Assembly (NCBI RefSeq): GCF_018614415.1
Contig: NZ_JAGGOO010000095.1
Location: forward strand, 1-45,762
Source: Streptomyces sp. ISL-12
GTDB taxonomy: Bacteria > Actinomycetota > Actinomycetes > Streptomycetales > Streptomycetaceae
DNA length: 45,762 nucleotides
Reading direction: 5' to 3'
In this document: positions 39,152-45,762 of the stretch, piece after piece
Layout: every line of letters begins with the position of its first letter
Position numbering within the stretch: position 1 is the first letter of the stretch
Translations under genes and position numbers: made by a program
Notes under the pieces: generated by a model
The model's input: the letters and a program-made list of their open reading frames with translations, nothing else
The model's database searches: none
Told to the model about the DNA's origin: nothing

Positions 39152-39228
39152 CGCGTTGCCGCTTCCAACCGACACAATCACTGCTTCAAGGGAAAGGGGC
39201 GAATCGGGGCTGCAAGGGCCAAACCGGG

Positions 39229-39590
39229 CCCCCTTGTCCAGGGTGGTCGGCCCGACCGCGAACCCGACCCTGACCCCTTGTCCACCTCTGCTACCGCCCG
39301 ACCACGGCCGCGTTTCTCCTTGACCTGGCCACGGTTAGACCGCGGACAAGGGGGTCCCCTGCACGCTGCTCCTTCACCCCGACCGCCCCGGCCGGGGCAG
39401 CGAAGGAGACGAGACGATGACAAGCACCCACCCGAGGGCCGGGCAGCGGCACCGCTCGGGCCGATCACACCCGAAGGCCGGCCCGCGCTGGGCAAGCCCA
39501 AGGGGACTCCCTGGATGCCCACTTCGAAGGCCCCTTGGGAACCCCCTTTGGTGCCCGGCACCCCGGGCCGAAGGAAAACCCCTTGTCAGG
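39229..39590. repeat. CCCCTTGTC repeats before the Replic_Relax gene (possible iterons)
   Basis: CCCCTTGTC occurs at 39230-39238, 39274-39282 and 39579-39587, and inverted at 39345-39353 within CCGCGGACAAGGGGG. The inverted copy also contains CCGCGGACAA, one half of the parS palindrome. The ~600 bases 39152-39760 have no convincing gene; the frame open from 39278 upstream of ATG 39761 is low-complexity. Confidence 0.55.
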
Positions 39591-39760
39591 CCCGCAATCG
39601 GCGCGAAAACCGCGCCGTCACAACCCTCTTCTCTACTCCTGATGTCCGTATTGGAGGAGAGCATCGGGTTCCGGGGGGCCCGGACGCCCTCCCAGGCCGG
39701 GCGCGGCCAGCGGTGGCGGTCGGCCGGCGGCCGGTCGCGAGCAACGAGGGAGCAGAGCTG

Positions 39761-41389
39761 ATGGCGGGGAAGCGGAAGAACAACCCGGCGGGATCGACGA
39801 ACAACTACCGCGGCGACGTGCTGGAAGTGCTCGGAGCGCTGAAGGTCGCCACGGCTGATCAGATCCAGCGGATCGGCGCCCCGCACCTGACCTTCCGGCA
39901 CGCCGACAAGCCGACCCCCTCGAAGCAGAAGCAGGCCCGCACCGCCTCGCACACCGCCGCACTCTCCGACATGCGCAAGCACGGACTGTCCGAGAACGGC
40001 GGCTCGACCGAGACGGGCGACTCCCTGCGGAACCTCACCCCCAAGGGCCTGCAAGCTGCCTCCTACGAGCTGCGGCGCCCGGTCACGGAGATGGGCTCCA
40101 CCGCCCGCGGCGCGGGCTCCAGCGGCGCCTCCCACCCGATGGCCGTCAACGAGACCGTGATCGCACTGCTGCGCCCGAAGCCGAACATGGCCAGGCTCAC
40201 CGTCGACCCGCCGCACGTCCAGGCCGCCGCCCAGGCCGCCGTCGACGGACCGCGCGGGGTGGGCACCATCGCCTCGTACTGGACCGAAGTCTCGCTGCCC
40301 GCCACCGGCACATGGAACGCGCCCGGCAAGGGCGGCGCCCAGGCCGACATCGTCCTGACCGCTCCGCAGGACCGGGTGCCGCTGCTGTTCATCGAGGTCG
40401 ACAACTGCCACGAGACCGCTGAGGAGCTCGCCGACAAGCTGGAGAAGTACGCCCGGTTCTTCCGGCGGAAGGTGAAGGACACCGACGGCCGCGAGCGCCC
40501 GATGTGGCGCACCCGCTGGAACGCTCCGGCCACCTGGTCCGGCGACGCGATACACCCGCCGGTGCTGCTGGTGTTCAACCGCATCGGCGAGCGCAACCCC
40601 AACCGCACCGTCCCACGGCTCATGGAGCTCACCCGGCACCTGTGGCAGGGGCAACGGCGGAAGGGCTTCCACGACTACGACGGGTGTATCCCGATCATCG
40701 CGACCGGCCTGAACCAGTTGCGCGAGCACGGTCCGGCCGGCGCCGTGTTCCTCCGCTTCGGCCGTGACCACAAGCAGCACCTGTGGGAAGCGATCGGCAA
40801 CCCTCGCCGTGAGGCCGCCGAAGCTCGCGCCCGGGAAGAGACCGCGCGTGCACAGGCGGAGTACCAGGCGAAGGTGCAGCGCGCGGCGGAGGAGCAGGCC
40901 GCGAAGCAGGCAGCCGAGCGTGAGGCGCGCCGTCCGGTGTGCGCCGGCTGCGGGGCGAAGTTCACCGACGAACGGTGGAGGGCGGCACAGGCGACGGACT
41001 GGGGCACCCCGAAGGACTCCCACCCGCACCTGTGTGACGGCTGCAAGGCCGGTGCCGTCGTCAGCCCGGCGGCTGGCACGCAGGAGCGCCAGGAGCCGGT
41101 GCGTGGCGAGGCGGGGCCGGACGACTTCTGGCCCGACCCCCAGCGCCCCGTCTGCACCGAATGCGGTGCCGCGTTTACCGACGAACGATGGAAGGTGACC
41201 GCGCGCGTCGGCTGGGGCCCTTCCCCGGCGAAGCGCCCGACTCTGTGCGGGGACTGCGACCAGCGGTTCGAGGCCGAGCTGAACCTGGCCTGGGGCGTGA
41301 GTCACCGGCAGGAGGAGCCCGACCAGGAGCAGGATCAGGCCGTGCCCAAGCAGAAGGCCACCGGCTGGCTCTCCCGTCTGCGCGGCTGA
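39761..41389 (+). CDS. Replic_Relax (replication-relaxation) family protein
   Basis: This is a 542-residue protein. GDVLEVLGALKVATADQIQR is the winged-helix start of Replic_Relax proteins; later, VPLLFIEVDNCHETAEELAD then KLEKYARFF is the conserved nuclease-like E.D core. A coiled Ala/Glu stretch (residues ~355-390) leads to two similar zinc ribbons (CAGCGAKFTDERWRAAQ...CDGC; CTECGAAFTDERWKVTA...CGDC), a clear internal duplication. Such proteins are linked with replication or mobilisation of actinomycete plasmids. ATG 39761 has GAGGGAG upstream. A repeat-rich region precedes it and a terminator follows. Confidence 0.75.
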   Translation: MAGKRKNNPAGSTNNYRGDVLEVLGALKVATADQIQRIGAPHLTFRHADKPTPSKQKQARTASHTAALSDMRKHGLSENGGSTETGDSLRNLTPKGLQAASYELRRPVTEMGSTARGAGSSGASHPMAVNETVIALLRPKPNMARLTVDPPHVQAAAQAAVDGPRGVGTIASYWTEVSLPATGTWNAPGKGGAQADIVLTAPQDRVPLLFIEVDNCHETAEELADKLEKYARFFRRKVKDTDGRERPMWRTRWNAPATWSGDAIHPPVLLVFNRIGERNPNRTVPRLMELTRHLWQGQRRKGFHDYDGCIPIIATGLNQLREHGPAGAVFLRFGRDHKQHLWEAIGNPRREAAEARAREETARAQAEYQAKVQRAAEEQAAKQAAEREARRPVCAGCGAKFTDERWRAAQATDWGTPKDSHPHLCDGCKAGAVVSPAAGTQERQEPVRGEAGPDDFWPDPQRPVCTECGAAFTDERWKVTARVGWGPSPAKRPTLCGDCDQRFEAELNLAWGVSHRQEEPDQEQDQAVPKQKATGWLSRLRG

Positions 41390-41466
41390 GCCGGGCAAGC
41401 CGCCGGCGGCCGCGGGCAAGCCCAAGGCCACCCTGGGCAAGCCCGTGCGCTCGGGTGCCCCGACGA

Positions 41467-41505
41467 CAGCGGGGCCGGACAGGATCACCCTGCCCGGCCC
41501 CGCTG
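41467..41505. terminator. 12-bp hairpin between converging genes
   Basis: CAGCGGGGCCGG (41467-41478) pairs with 41494-41505. It serves the Replic_Relax gene from the left and the 41521-42339 gene from the right. Confidence 0.8.
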
Positions 41506-41520
41506 CTGGTTCCTGGCTGC

Positions 41521-42339
41521 TCACCGGCTGAGCCGGATACGCGGCCCCCACACGAACTCGAGGTCGTCCAGGAAGACCGTCTCCAGCTCCTTCTCCCACT
41601 GGCCGCGCAGGAGGAACGGGGCGCTCTCCATCCGCTCCACGATGACCAGGGTCTCGGGTTGTCCGATCAGCGCGTACCGGCCGTGTGAGGCGGGCTTGCT
41701 GCCCGGCCCGTGCGTGCGCAGCATCTCCTCCAGGCGCGGGCGGTGCTGCTCCACGAACGCCTCCAGGCGCTCGATGTACCCCTCGCGTTCCTCGGGGCGC
41801 ACCGCGCTCAGGGCGACGTCCAGGAAGTCACCGCCGTCCGGCCAGTGCCGCTCACCGGGTGCGGCCACGGCCCACGGGAAGCGCTCCGCGGCCGCCAGGA
41901 CGTCCTTCGCGTCCAGCTCCACGGCCGGGGCCGGGGCCGGGTCTTCCGCCGGAGCCTCTGCCGGGGCGGGGGAGTGCGGCTGCTGGAAGTGGGCGAGGAG
42001 CATGGCGCTGGAGGCGGCGCGGCCGCGCCCCGCGTTGGCAGTGGTGTCGGCGATGCGCAGCAGGTAGCTGGCGACATCACGGACACCGGCGAACCAGCCG
42101 TCCTCGAACCGCTGCTCCGACCCGTGCGGGGGGCTGCTCTCGGAGATCCAGGTGTGGGCGCCGGCCACCGCCCCGGCCTCCAGCTTCGCCACGATGTCGT
42201 CGGCCTGCTCGTGCCCGATGCCGACGGCGGCCAGGGCCTGGAAGACCGTGAACCGCGCGTCGGTGGCCTCGTGCTGGTGGTGGCTGATGCGGGCCAGCTC
42301 CTGGCCGTACGCGTCGGCGTCGTGCTGCTCGGTGCTCAC
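41521..42339 (-). CDS. Hypothetical protein of the terminal operon
   Basis: This is a 272-residue acidic protein starting at GTG 42339. The N-terminal half is helical (ATDARFTVFQALAAVGIGHE, ADDIVAKLEAGAVAGAHTWI, DVASYLLRIADTTANAGRGR). A Pro/Ala linker leads to a second helical part with FLDVALSAVRPEEREGYIER and a beta-rich end (LVIVERMESAPFLLRGQWEK). It is third in the helicase operon with overlapping stops and starts. I do not recognise the family. Confidence 0.6.
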   Translation of the reverse strand: MSTEQHDADAYGQELARISHHQHEATDARFTVFQALAAVGIGHEQADDIVAKLEAGAVAGAHTWISESSPPHGSEQRFEDGWFAGVRDVASYLLRIADTTANAGRGRAASSAMLLAHFQQPHSPAPAEAPAEDPAPAPAVELDAKDVLAAAERFPWAVAAPGERHWPDGGDFLDVALSAVRPEEREGYIERLEAFVEQHRPRLEEMLRTHGPGSKPASHGRYALIGQPETLVIVERMESAPFLLRGQWEKELETVFLDDLEFVWGPRIRLSR

Positions 42340-42635
42340 GTGGTGCCTCCCTGGTCGGTGCGGGTGCGGTTGGCGACCCAGTCCGGATCGCGTACGGGCG
42401 TGGGCGCCTGCGTCTCGGTGGCGGGGGCGCGCATGATGCGCCAGCTGGTGCGCGGCGCGGTGACGGCGTGGACCAGGACGACGACGGCCTGGCGGCCGAA
42501 GCCGCCCCGGACCCACGCCCCGGTGAAGCGGACCTGATCGGCCGCCCAGTCGCCCAGCCGCTGCCACGGGCGCAGCCGCCCGAGCAGATAGCCGGCCGCG
42601 AGCGCGACGGCCGCGGTGACGACGGCGCCTATCAC
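42336..42635 (-). CDS. Small single-pass membrane protein
   Basis: This is a 99-residue protein starting at GTG 42635, which overlaps the helicase stop (GTGA); its own stop overlaps the next start the same way. It has one hydrophobic segment at the N-terminus (VIGAVVTAAVALAAGYLLG) and a basic cytoplasmic tail. The four-base overlaps tie it to the helicase transcript. Function unknown. Confidence 0.6.
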   Translation of the reverse strand: MIGAVVTAAVALAAGYLLGRLRPWQRLGDWAADQVRFTGAWVRGGFGRQAVVVLVHAVTAPRTSWRIMRAPATETQAPTPVRDPDWVANRTRTDQGGTT

Positions 42636-45154
42636 GACCACCGCATCCCGATCGCGGACAGCAGCTCCATCCGCTCCGGTGTCAGCGTCGCGGCCCTGCT
42701 CCGCTGATTCCCGATCCAGGCCCCCAGCTTGTGCTCCCGCTCCGTCTGGTCCTCGCCGACGATCCGCTCGACCCACTTCCTGGGGACCTGAAGGTGCCCC
42801 TCACGCTCGTAGAACTGCTTGGCGGCCTCGTAGTTCATCGCCCACTTGTCGGCCTGCGTACGGCGCGGCGGCGGCTTCTCGTCCTCGCTGGCGGGCTCGA
42901 TCCCGAGGACCTGCTCGCACATCCACTGCTGCACGGTCGTGAGCTGGTCCCACCCGAGCCGGACCGACTGCACCCACCGCCCCAGATCCTCGCCCTGGCG
43001 CAGGACTTCGCCCGCCTCGGTGGGCAGCGCCTCGCCCGCGTCCAGGTGCATCCGCACCAGGTGGAAGCACCGCTGCCACGTCACAGGCCAGGCCGGGCAC
43101 CAAGACGCGTCGATCTCCTCCAGCTGCTCGCGCCGCTCGTCCGACAGCGCCCCGGCCGACGACTCCACCGGCAGCCCCTCCGCACGACGCTGCTCGATCT
43201 CGGCAGCCTTCCGGGCGGCGGCCCGCGCGTTCTTCAGAAAGATGCCCACCTTCGCGCCCTGGTAGGTGGCGTCCAGCGGGGCTAGGAGGTGGCCGTGTTC
43301 GGCCGCCCACCCGCGCGCGGCGGACAGGCCCTCCTCCCACGCGACGTCGAAGTGGCTCCAGATCATGCCCAATTTCTCCAGCTGGGCGACGCGGTCCTCG
43401 TCCATGTCACCGCGGGCATAGAAGCGGCGAGCGTCAGCAGTCCACTGCCCAAGTGGGAACCCGGCGAGCGAGGCCGGCCACCCCTCAGCTTCCGCCTCCT
43501 GGTCGTCGACGGCAGGCACACGGAACGTGAACGGCACCTTCAAGTCGCCGTGCAGGCGGGCGTAGATGACGGCGGCCTCCACGCCGCGCCGCCAGTGCTC
43601 GTGCTCGGGGTTGAGGACCCGCAGGTTGATGAACGCGGCGAGGGCGGCCGGGTCGCGGGGCGTGGAGAACTTCAGCAGGGCCTTGGCGGGGCCGCTGACG
43701 CCCCCGGAGCCCTCACCGCTCCCGCCCGTGCTCTTCCCGCTGTTGTCCTTGCTGACGGGCTTGTAGCGGCTCGGTGCCTGCTGCTCCGCAAGGCTCTCCA
43801 CGATCCTCGCGTCGTGCGCCCGCAGCGCCTCCAACAGCTTGGCCAACCCGCCGAACGCCCGGGACGTGAGCATGTTGTCCGCCGTCTCACCCGGCCCGAG
43901 TAGCACCGGCACCACCAGGCTTGCCACCTTGCCCTCGCCCGGCTGCATCCGCAGCGCCCGGCCCACCGCCTGGACCAGGTCCGGCATCGACCCGCGTACA
44001 TCCGCCCAGTACACGGAGTCACATTTTTTGGTGTCGACCCCCTCACCCAAGACCTTCACCGAGCACAGGAAGCACTTCTCCACGACGGTGCCGTCCGTGG
44101 CGATCCCTTCGGCGAACTCGCCCAGCAGACGCCGCCGGTGGAGCGGCTTGTGGTCGCCACAGAGCCAGTCCGCCCAAATCGTGGCCGGGTACAGCTCGGG
44201 GTCGGATGCGTGCAGCTGCGCGGCGACGTCGGGAAGGCCGGCCGCGAACGCTTCGGCCTCGCGAACCTGGTGGTGGAAGACCAGCGTGCGGCGGAAGCCC
44301 TCCTCCGCAGACGCCTTCACCAGGGCGGTCTGCAGAGCCGCGAGCCGCGCCCCACGCACCTCTGCCGACCGGCCCTCCGCGCCCAGGAGCTGCGCGGCCT
44401 GGAGCGCGGTGTCGGTGACATCCACGCATACGACCTGGTAGGGGGCACAAATTCCCCGATCGATGGCCTCCGAGAGCGTCAAAGTGAACGCCCTGCTGCC
44501 GAAGGGGCCCTCGGGGTCGTCTTCCATGCTCGCGACCAGCTCGCCCGGTGCGCCGGCCTCGTCCTCGTCCCCGAGCTGCCACAGCCGGGGCGTGGCCGTC
44601 ATGTACAACCGGCGCAGGGAAGGGATCTTCTGGTTGTCGTGCACGACCGCCCACGGCTTCCCGATCCGGCCGGAAACCCGGTGGGCCTCATCCACGACGA
44701 TCAGGTCCCAAGCCGACAAACCCGCAGCGTGCGCCCGCTCCAGCGTGCCCAGACCGAGACTGGCGTACGTGGCGTACACCGTCACCTTGTCCAGGCCGCG
44801 CGTCCACTCCACCAGCTCGTCCACGTCCGTGGTGTTGGGGAAGGACACCTCCTCACCCCGCAGCGAGGACACCCCGATCATCGGCCCCCGACGGCCCCCC
44901 TCGCGCCACGCGGCCTCCGTCTGCGCGAGCAGGTCCAGCGAGGGCACGAGCACCAGCACACGGCCCGCGTGGAGCTCCTCCGCGCTGCGGACCGCCACCC
45001 TCGTCTTCCCGGACCCCGTCGCCATGATCACCTGCGTTCGAAGCCCTCGCTCCGGCACAAGCGATCTTGCAGGCAATTCGAGGGCACGCAGGACCGCGTC
45101 AATGGCTTCTCGCTGGGCCGCCTCGCGCTGATCAGCGCGGTCTGTGCTCGACAT
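42632..45154 (-). CDS. Terminal DEAD/DEAH-box helicase (TtrA-like)
   Basis: This is an 840-residue superfamily 2 helicase. Motif I is MATGSGKTRVA, Ia VLVLVPSLDLLAQTE, II DLIVVDEAHRVSG, III YMTATPRLW, then VFHHQVREAEAFAAGL, EGVDTKKCDSVYWAD and VI VQAVGRALRMQ. The C-terminal ~350 residues contain helicase-associated repeats (AARGWAAEHGHLLAPLDATY, AKQFYEREGHLQVPRKWVE). Helicase genes of this plan lie next to the telomeres of many Streptomyces chromosomes and linear plasmids and have been linked to conjugal transfer of ends. ATG 45154 lies ~600 bases from the window end. It heads a leftward three-gene operon. Confidence 0.85.
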   Translation of the reverse strand: MSSTDRADQREAAQREAIDAVLRALELPARSLVPERGLRTQVIMATGSGKTRVAVRSAEELHAGRVLVLVPSLDLLAQTEAAWREGGRRGPMIGVSSLRGEEVSFPNTTDVDELVEWTRGLDKVTVYATYASLGLGTLERAHAAGLSAWDLIVVDEAHRVSGRIGKPWAVVHDNQKIPSLRRLYMTATPRLWQLGDEDEAGAPGELVASMEDDPEGPFGSRAFTLTLSEAIDRGICAPYQVVCVDVTDTALQAAQLLGAEGRSAEVRGARLAALQTALVKASAEEGFRRTLVFHHQVREAEAFAAGLPDVAAQLHASDPELYPATIWADWLCGDHKPLHRRRLLGEFAEGIATDGTVVEKCFLCSVKVLGEGVDTKKCDSVYWADVRGSMPDLVQAVGRALRMQPGEGKVASLVVPVLLGPGETADNMLTSRAFGGLAKLLEALRAHDARIVESLAEQQAPSRYKPVSKDNSGKSTGGSGEGSGGVSGPAKALLKFSTPRDPAALAAFINLRVLNPEHEHWRRGVEAAVIYARLHGDLKVPFTFRVPAVDDQEAEAEGWPASLAGFPLGQWTADARRFYARGDMDEDRVAQLEKLGMIWSHFDVAWEEGLSAARGWAAEHGHLLAPLDATYQGAKVGIFLKNARAAARKAAEIEQRRAEGLPVESSAGALSDERREQLEEIDASWCPAWPVTWQRCFHLVRMHLDAGEALPTEAGEVLRQGEDLGRWVQSVRLGWDQLTTVQQWMCEQVLGIEPASEDEKPPPRRTQADKWAMNYEAAKQFYEREGHLQVPRKWVERIVGEDQTEREHKLGAWIGNQRSRAATLTPERMELLSAIGMRWS

Positions 45155-45636
45155 ATTCGCCTGCCTTCTCCTGGGGTGCCGCCCGGTCGATTCGAGCGGC
45201 GGGAAACGGAAACCTGCACGTAGAGGAGCCGCAAGGGCTACGGTTGGACTGACGCGATCGGCTGGTTACTCTTCCTCACCGGAGCACCGGCAAGGCCGTG
45301 TGATGGATCTCGATAACCCTCCGGAGCGGTCAGGGGTGGTGTGCTCTGAGTCCATAGCTTATCTCGGCTCCAAAAATGAAGCACACCGAACCCCGAGATT
45401 CCCCCTAACGTGGCTGAAAGCTGTTAGTCTTGCCTTATCGCAAGCCAATCCAGAGCCTTGACGGCCCCTCAGTCCGTTCCCCCTCTGCGGGTGGCCCGGC
45501 TCCCGTGCTCCGTCACTCTCCCGACTGCCCGTCACCTCCCCTCCTCTTGCTGCTGCTTGTGGCGTGAGCCCTGTGGGTGGGCCGCGCGGAGCGTGGCACG
45601 CCTTGCCCGCGCGGGAGTTGGGGGGTCCGCCCTGGA
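45155..45636. other. Subtelomeric region without a convincing gene
   Basis: I see no gene with normal coding character here. The part nearest the helicase should contain its promoter. The stretch 45240-45460 is less GC-rich than the rest of the window, and from about 45470 the sequence becomes strongly GC-rich toward the end. Confidence 0.5.
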
Positions 45637-45762
45637 GTGGCTGGAGCGCAGCGGAGGCCACGGGTCGGCCGGAGGCCGGCCGCGCCCCGCAACGCGGGGC
45701 GCCTGCCCTGCGGTTGGCGCCCGAGCGGAGCCGGGCGCCTGGCGGTGAGCGGAGCGAGCCGC
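45637..45762. repeat. Telomere-type packed hairpins at the right end
   Basis: Consecutive inverted repeats are GTGGC...GCCAC (45637-45661) enclosing GGAGCGCAGCGGAG, CGGCC-GGA-GGCCG (45666-45678), GCGCCCCGC-AAC-GCGGGGCGC (45682-45702), GGCGCCCG...CGGGCGCC (45716-45739), and GCGG...CCGC (45742-45762). Small three-base loops and the GCGCAGC apex are hallmarks of Streptomyces telomeres, whose 3' overhangs fold and are filled by Tap/Tpg-dependent synthesis. Neither gene is in the window. The exact terminal base cannot be confirmed. Confidence 0.75.

Noticed and set aside
35600..39165. Target-site duplication of the IS21 element
   Set aside because: Bases next to the proposed tips (left ...TTTGGGTG, right CGCGTTGC...) share no 4-8 bp direct repeat.
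39374..41599. Minus-strand frame of ~740 codons opposite Replic_Relax
   Set aside because: It is antisense to a gene with a clear winged helix, nuclease-like core and zinc ribbons, and it overlaps the terminator at 41467-41505.
45155..45748. Short open frames between the helicase and the end
   Set aside because: They have no ribosome site or domain and several run into the telomeric palindromes.

Overview
The window is high-GC actinomycete DNA and almost certainly comes from the right arm of a Streptomyces linear plasmid. It has GTG/TTG starts, four-base start/stop overlaps, a MobF-type relaxase, a Replic_Relax protein, ParA/ParB with palindromic parS sites, an Lsr2-type silencer and a helicase gene close to the end. 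The last ~125 bases (45637-45762) are packed GC-rich hairpins of the kind found at Streptomyces telomeres. The left edge shows no telomere, so the replicon continues to the left.

Layout. (1) 1-3.8 kb: small plasmid-backbone genes (DUF6197, membrane proteins, an RRQRL-type zinc protein, a DUF3307-like protein), ending in a P-loop ATPase gene cut after its Walker A motif. (2) 3.9-7.7 kb: a chromosomal-type cassette, a LuxR-class two-component system divergent from an ABC-2 exporter, sitting at the broken ATPase gene. (3) 7.9-10.1 kb: a scar zone with pieces of a Tn554-like element (DUF6262, integrase tail), a DUF6919 fragment, an aminoglycoside-phosphotransferase-like gene and a beheaded GGDEF gene. 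(4) 10.1-15.1 kb: more backbone genes (ASCH, Lsr2-like, methyltransferase, HIT), several with frameshifts or stops. (5) 15.3-18.0 kb: the parA-parB partition operon with four parS-like palindromes, two of them inside parB. (6) 18.24-32.26 kb: a ~14-kb insertion that splits a RelE/Gp49-like gene exactly in two. It carries a three-gene recombinase module at its left end and a large arsenic-resistance region. (7) 32.4-35.5 kb: relaxase followed by a ~390-bp palindrome/repeat array. (8) 35.6-39.15 kb: an IS21-family element (istA-istB) with a methyltransferase passenger gene inside its ends. (9) 39.2-41.4 kb: repeats and a Replic_Relax gene. (10) 41.5-45.15 kb: a leftward operon of two small genes and a terminal helicase gene, then subtelomere and telomere.

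How the genes work together. Backbone genes would serve replication, partition (ParAB/parS), transfer (relaxase plus repeat array) and silencing (Lsr2-like). The 14-kb island supplies arsenate reduction (two ArsC types, ArsT), arsenite export (Acr3-type ArsB), two ArsO-like flavoproteins, an FAD oxidoreductase with a Cys-rich tail, an MFS exporter and a PAT/ArsN-like acetyltransferase, under two ArsR repressors. The arsR-arsB-arsO / arsC-arsT core resembles the arrangement described for Streptomyces linear plasmid pHZ227. The rest suggests that organoarsenicals are also handled.

Many genes are broken by single-base shifts, often in G/C runs. Some of these may be sequencing errors rather than biology.
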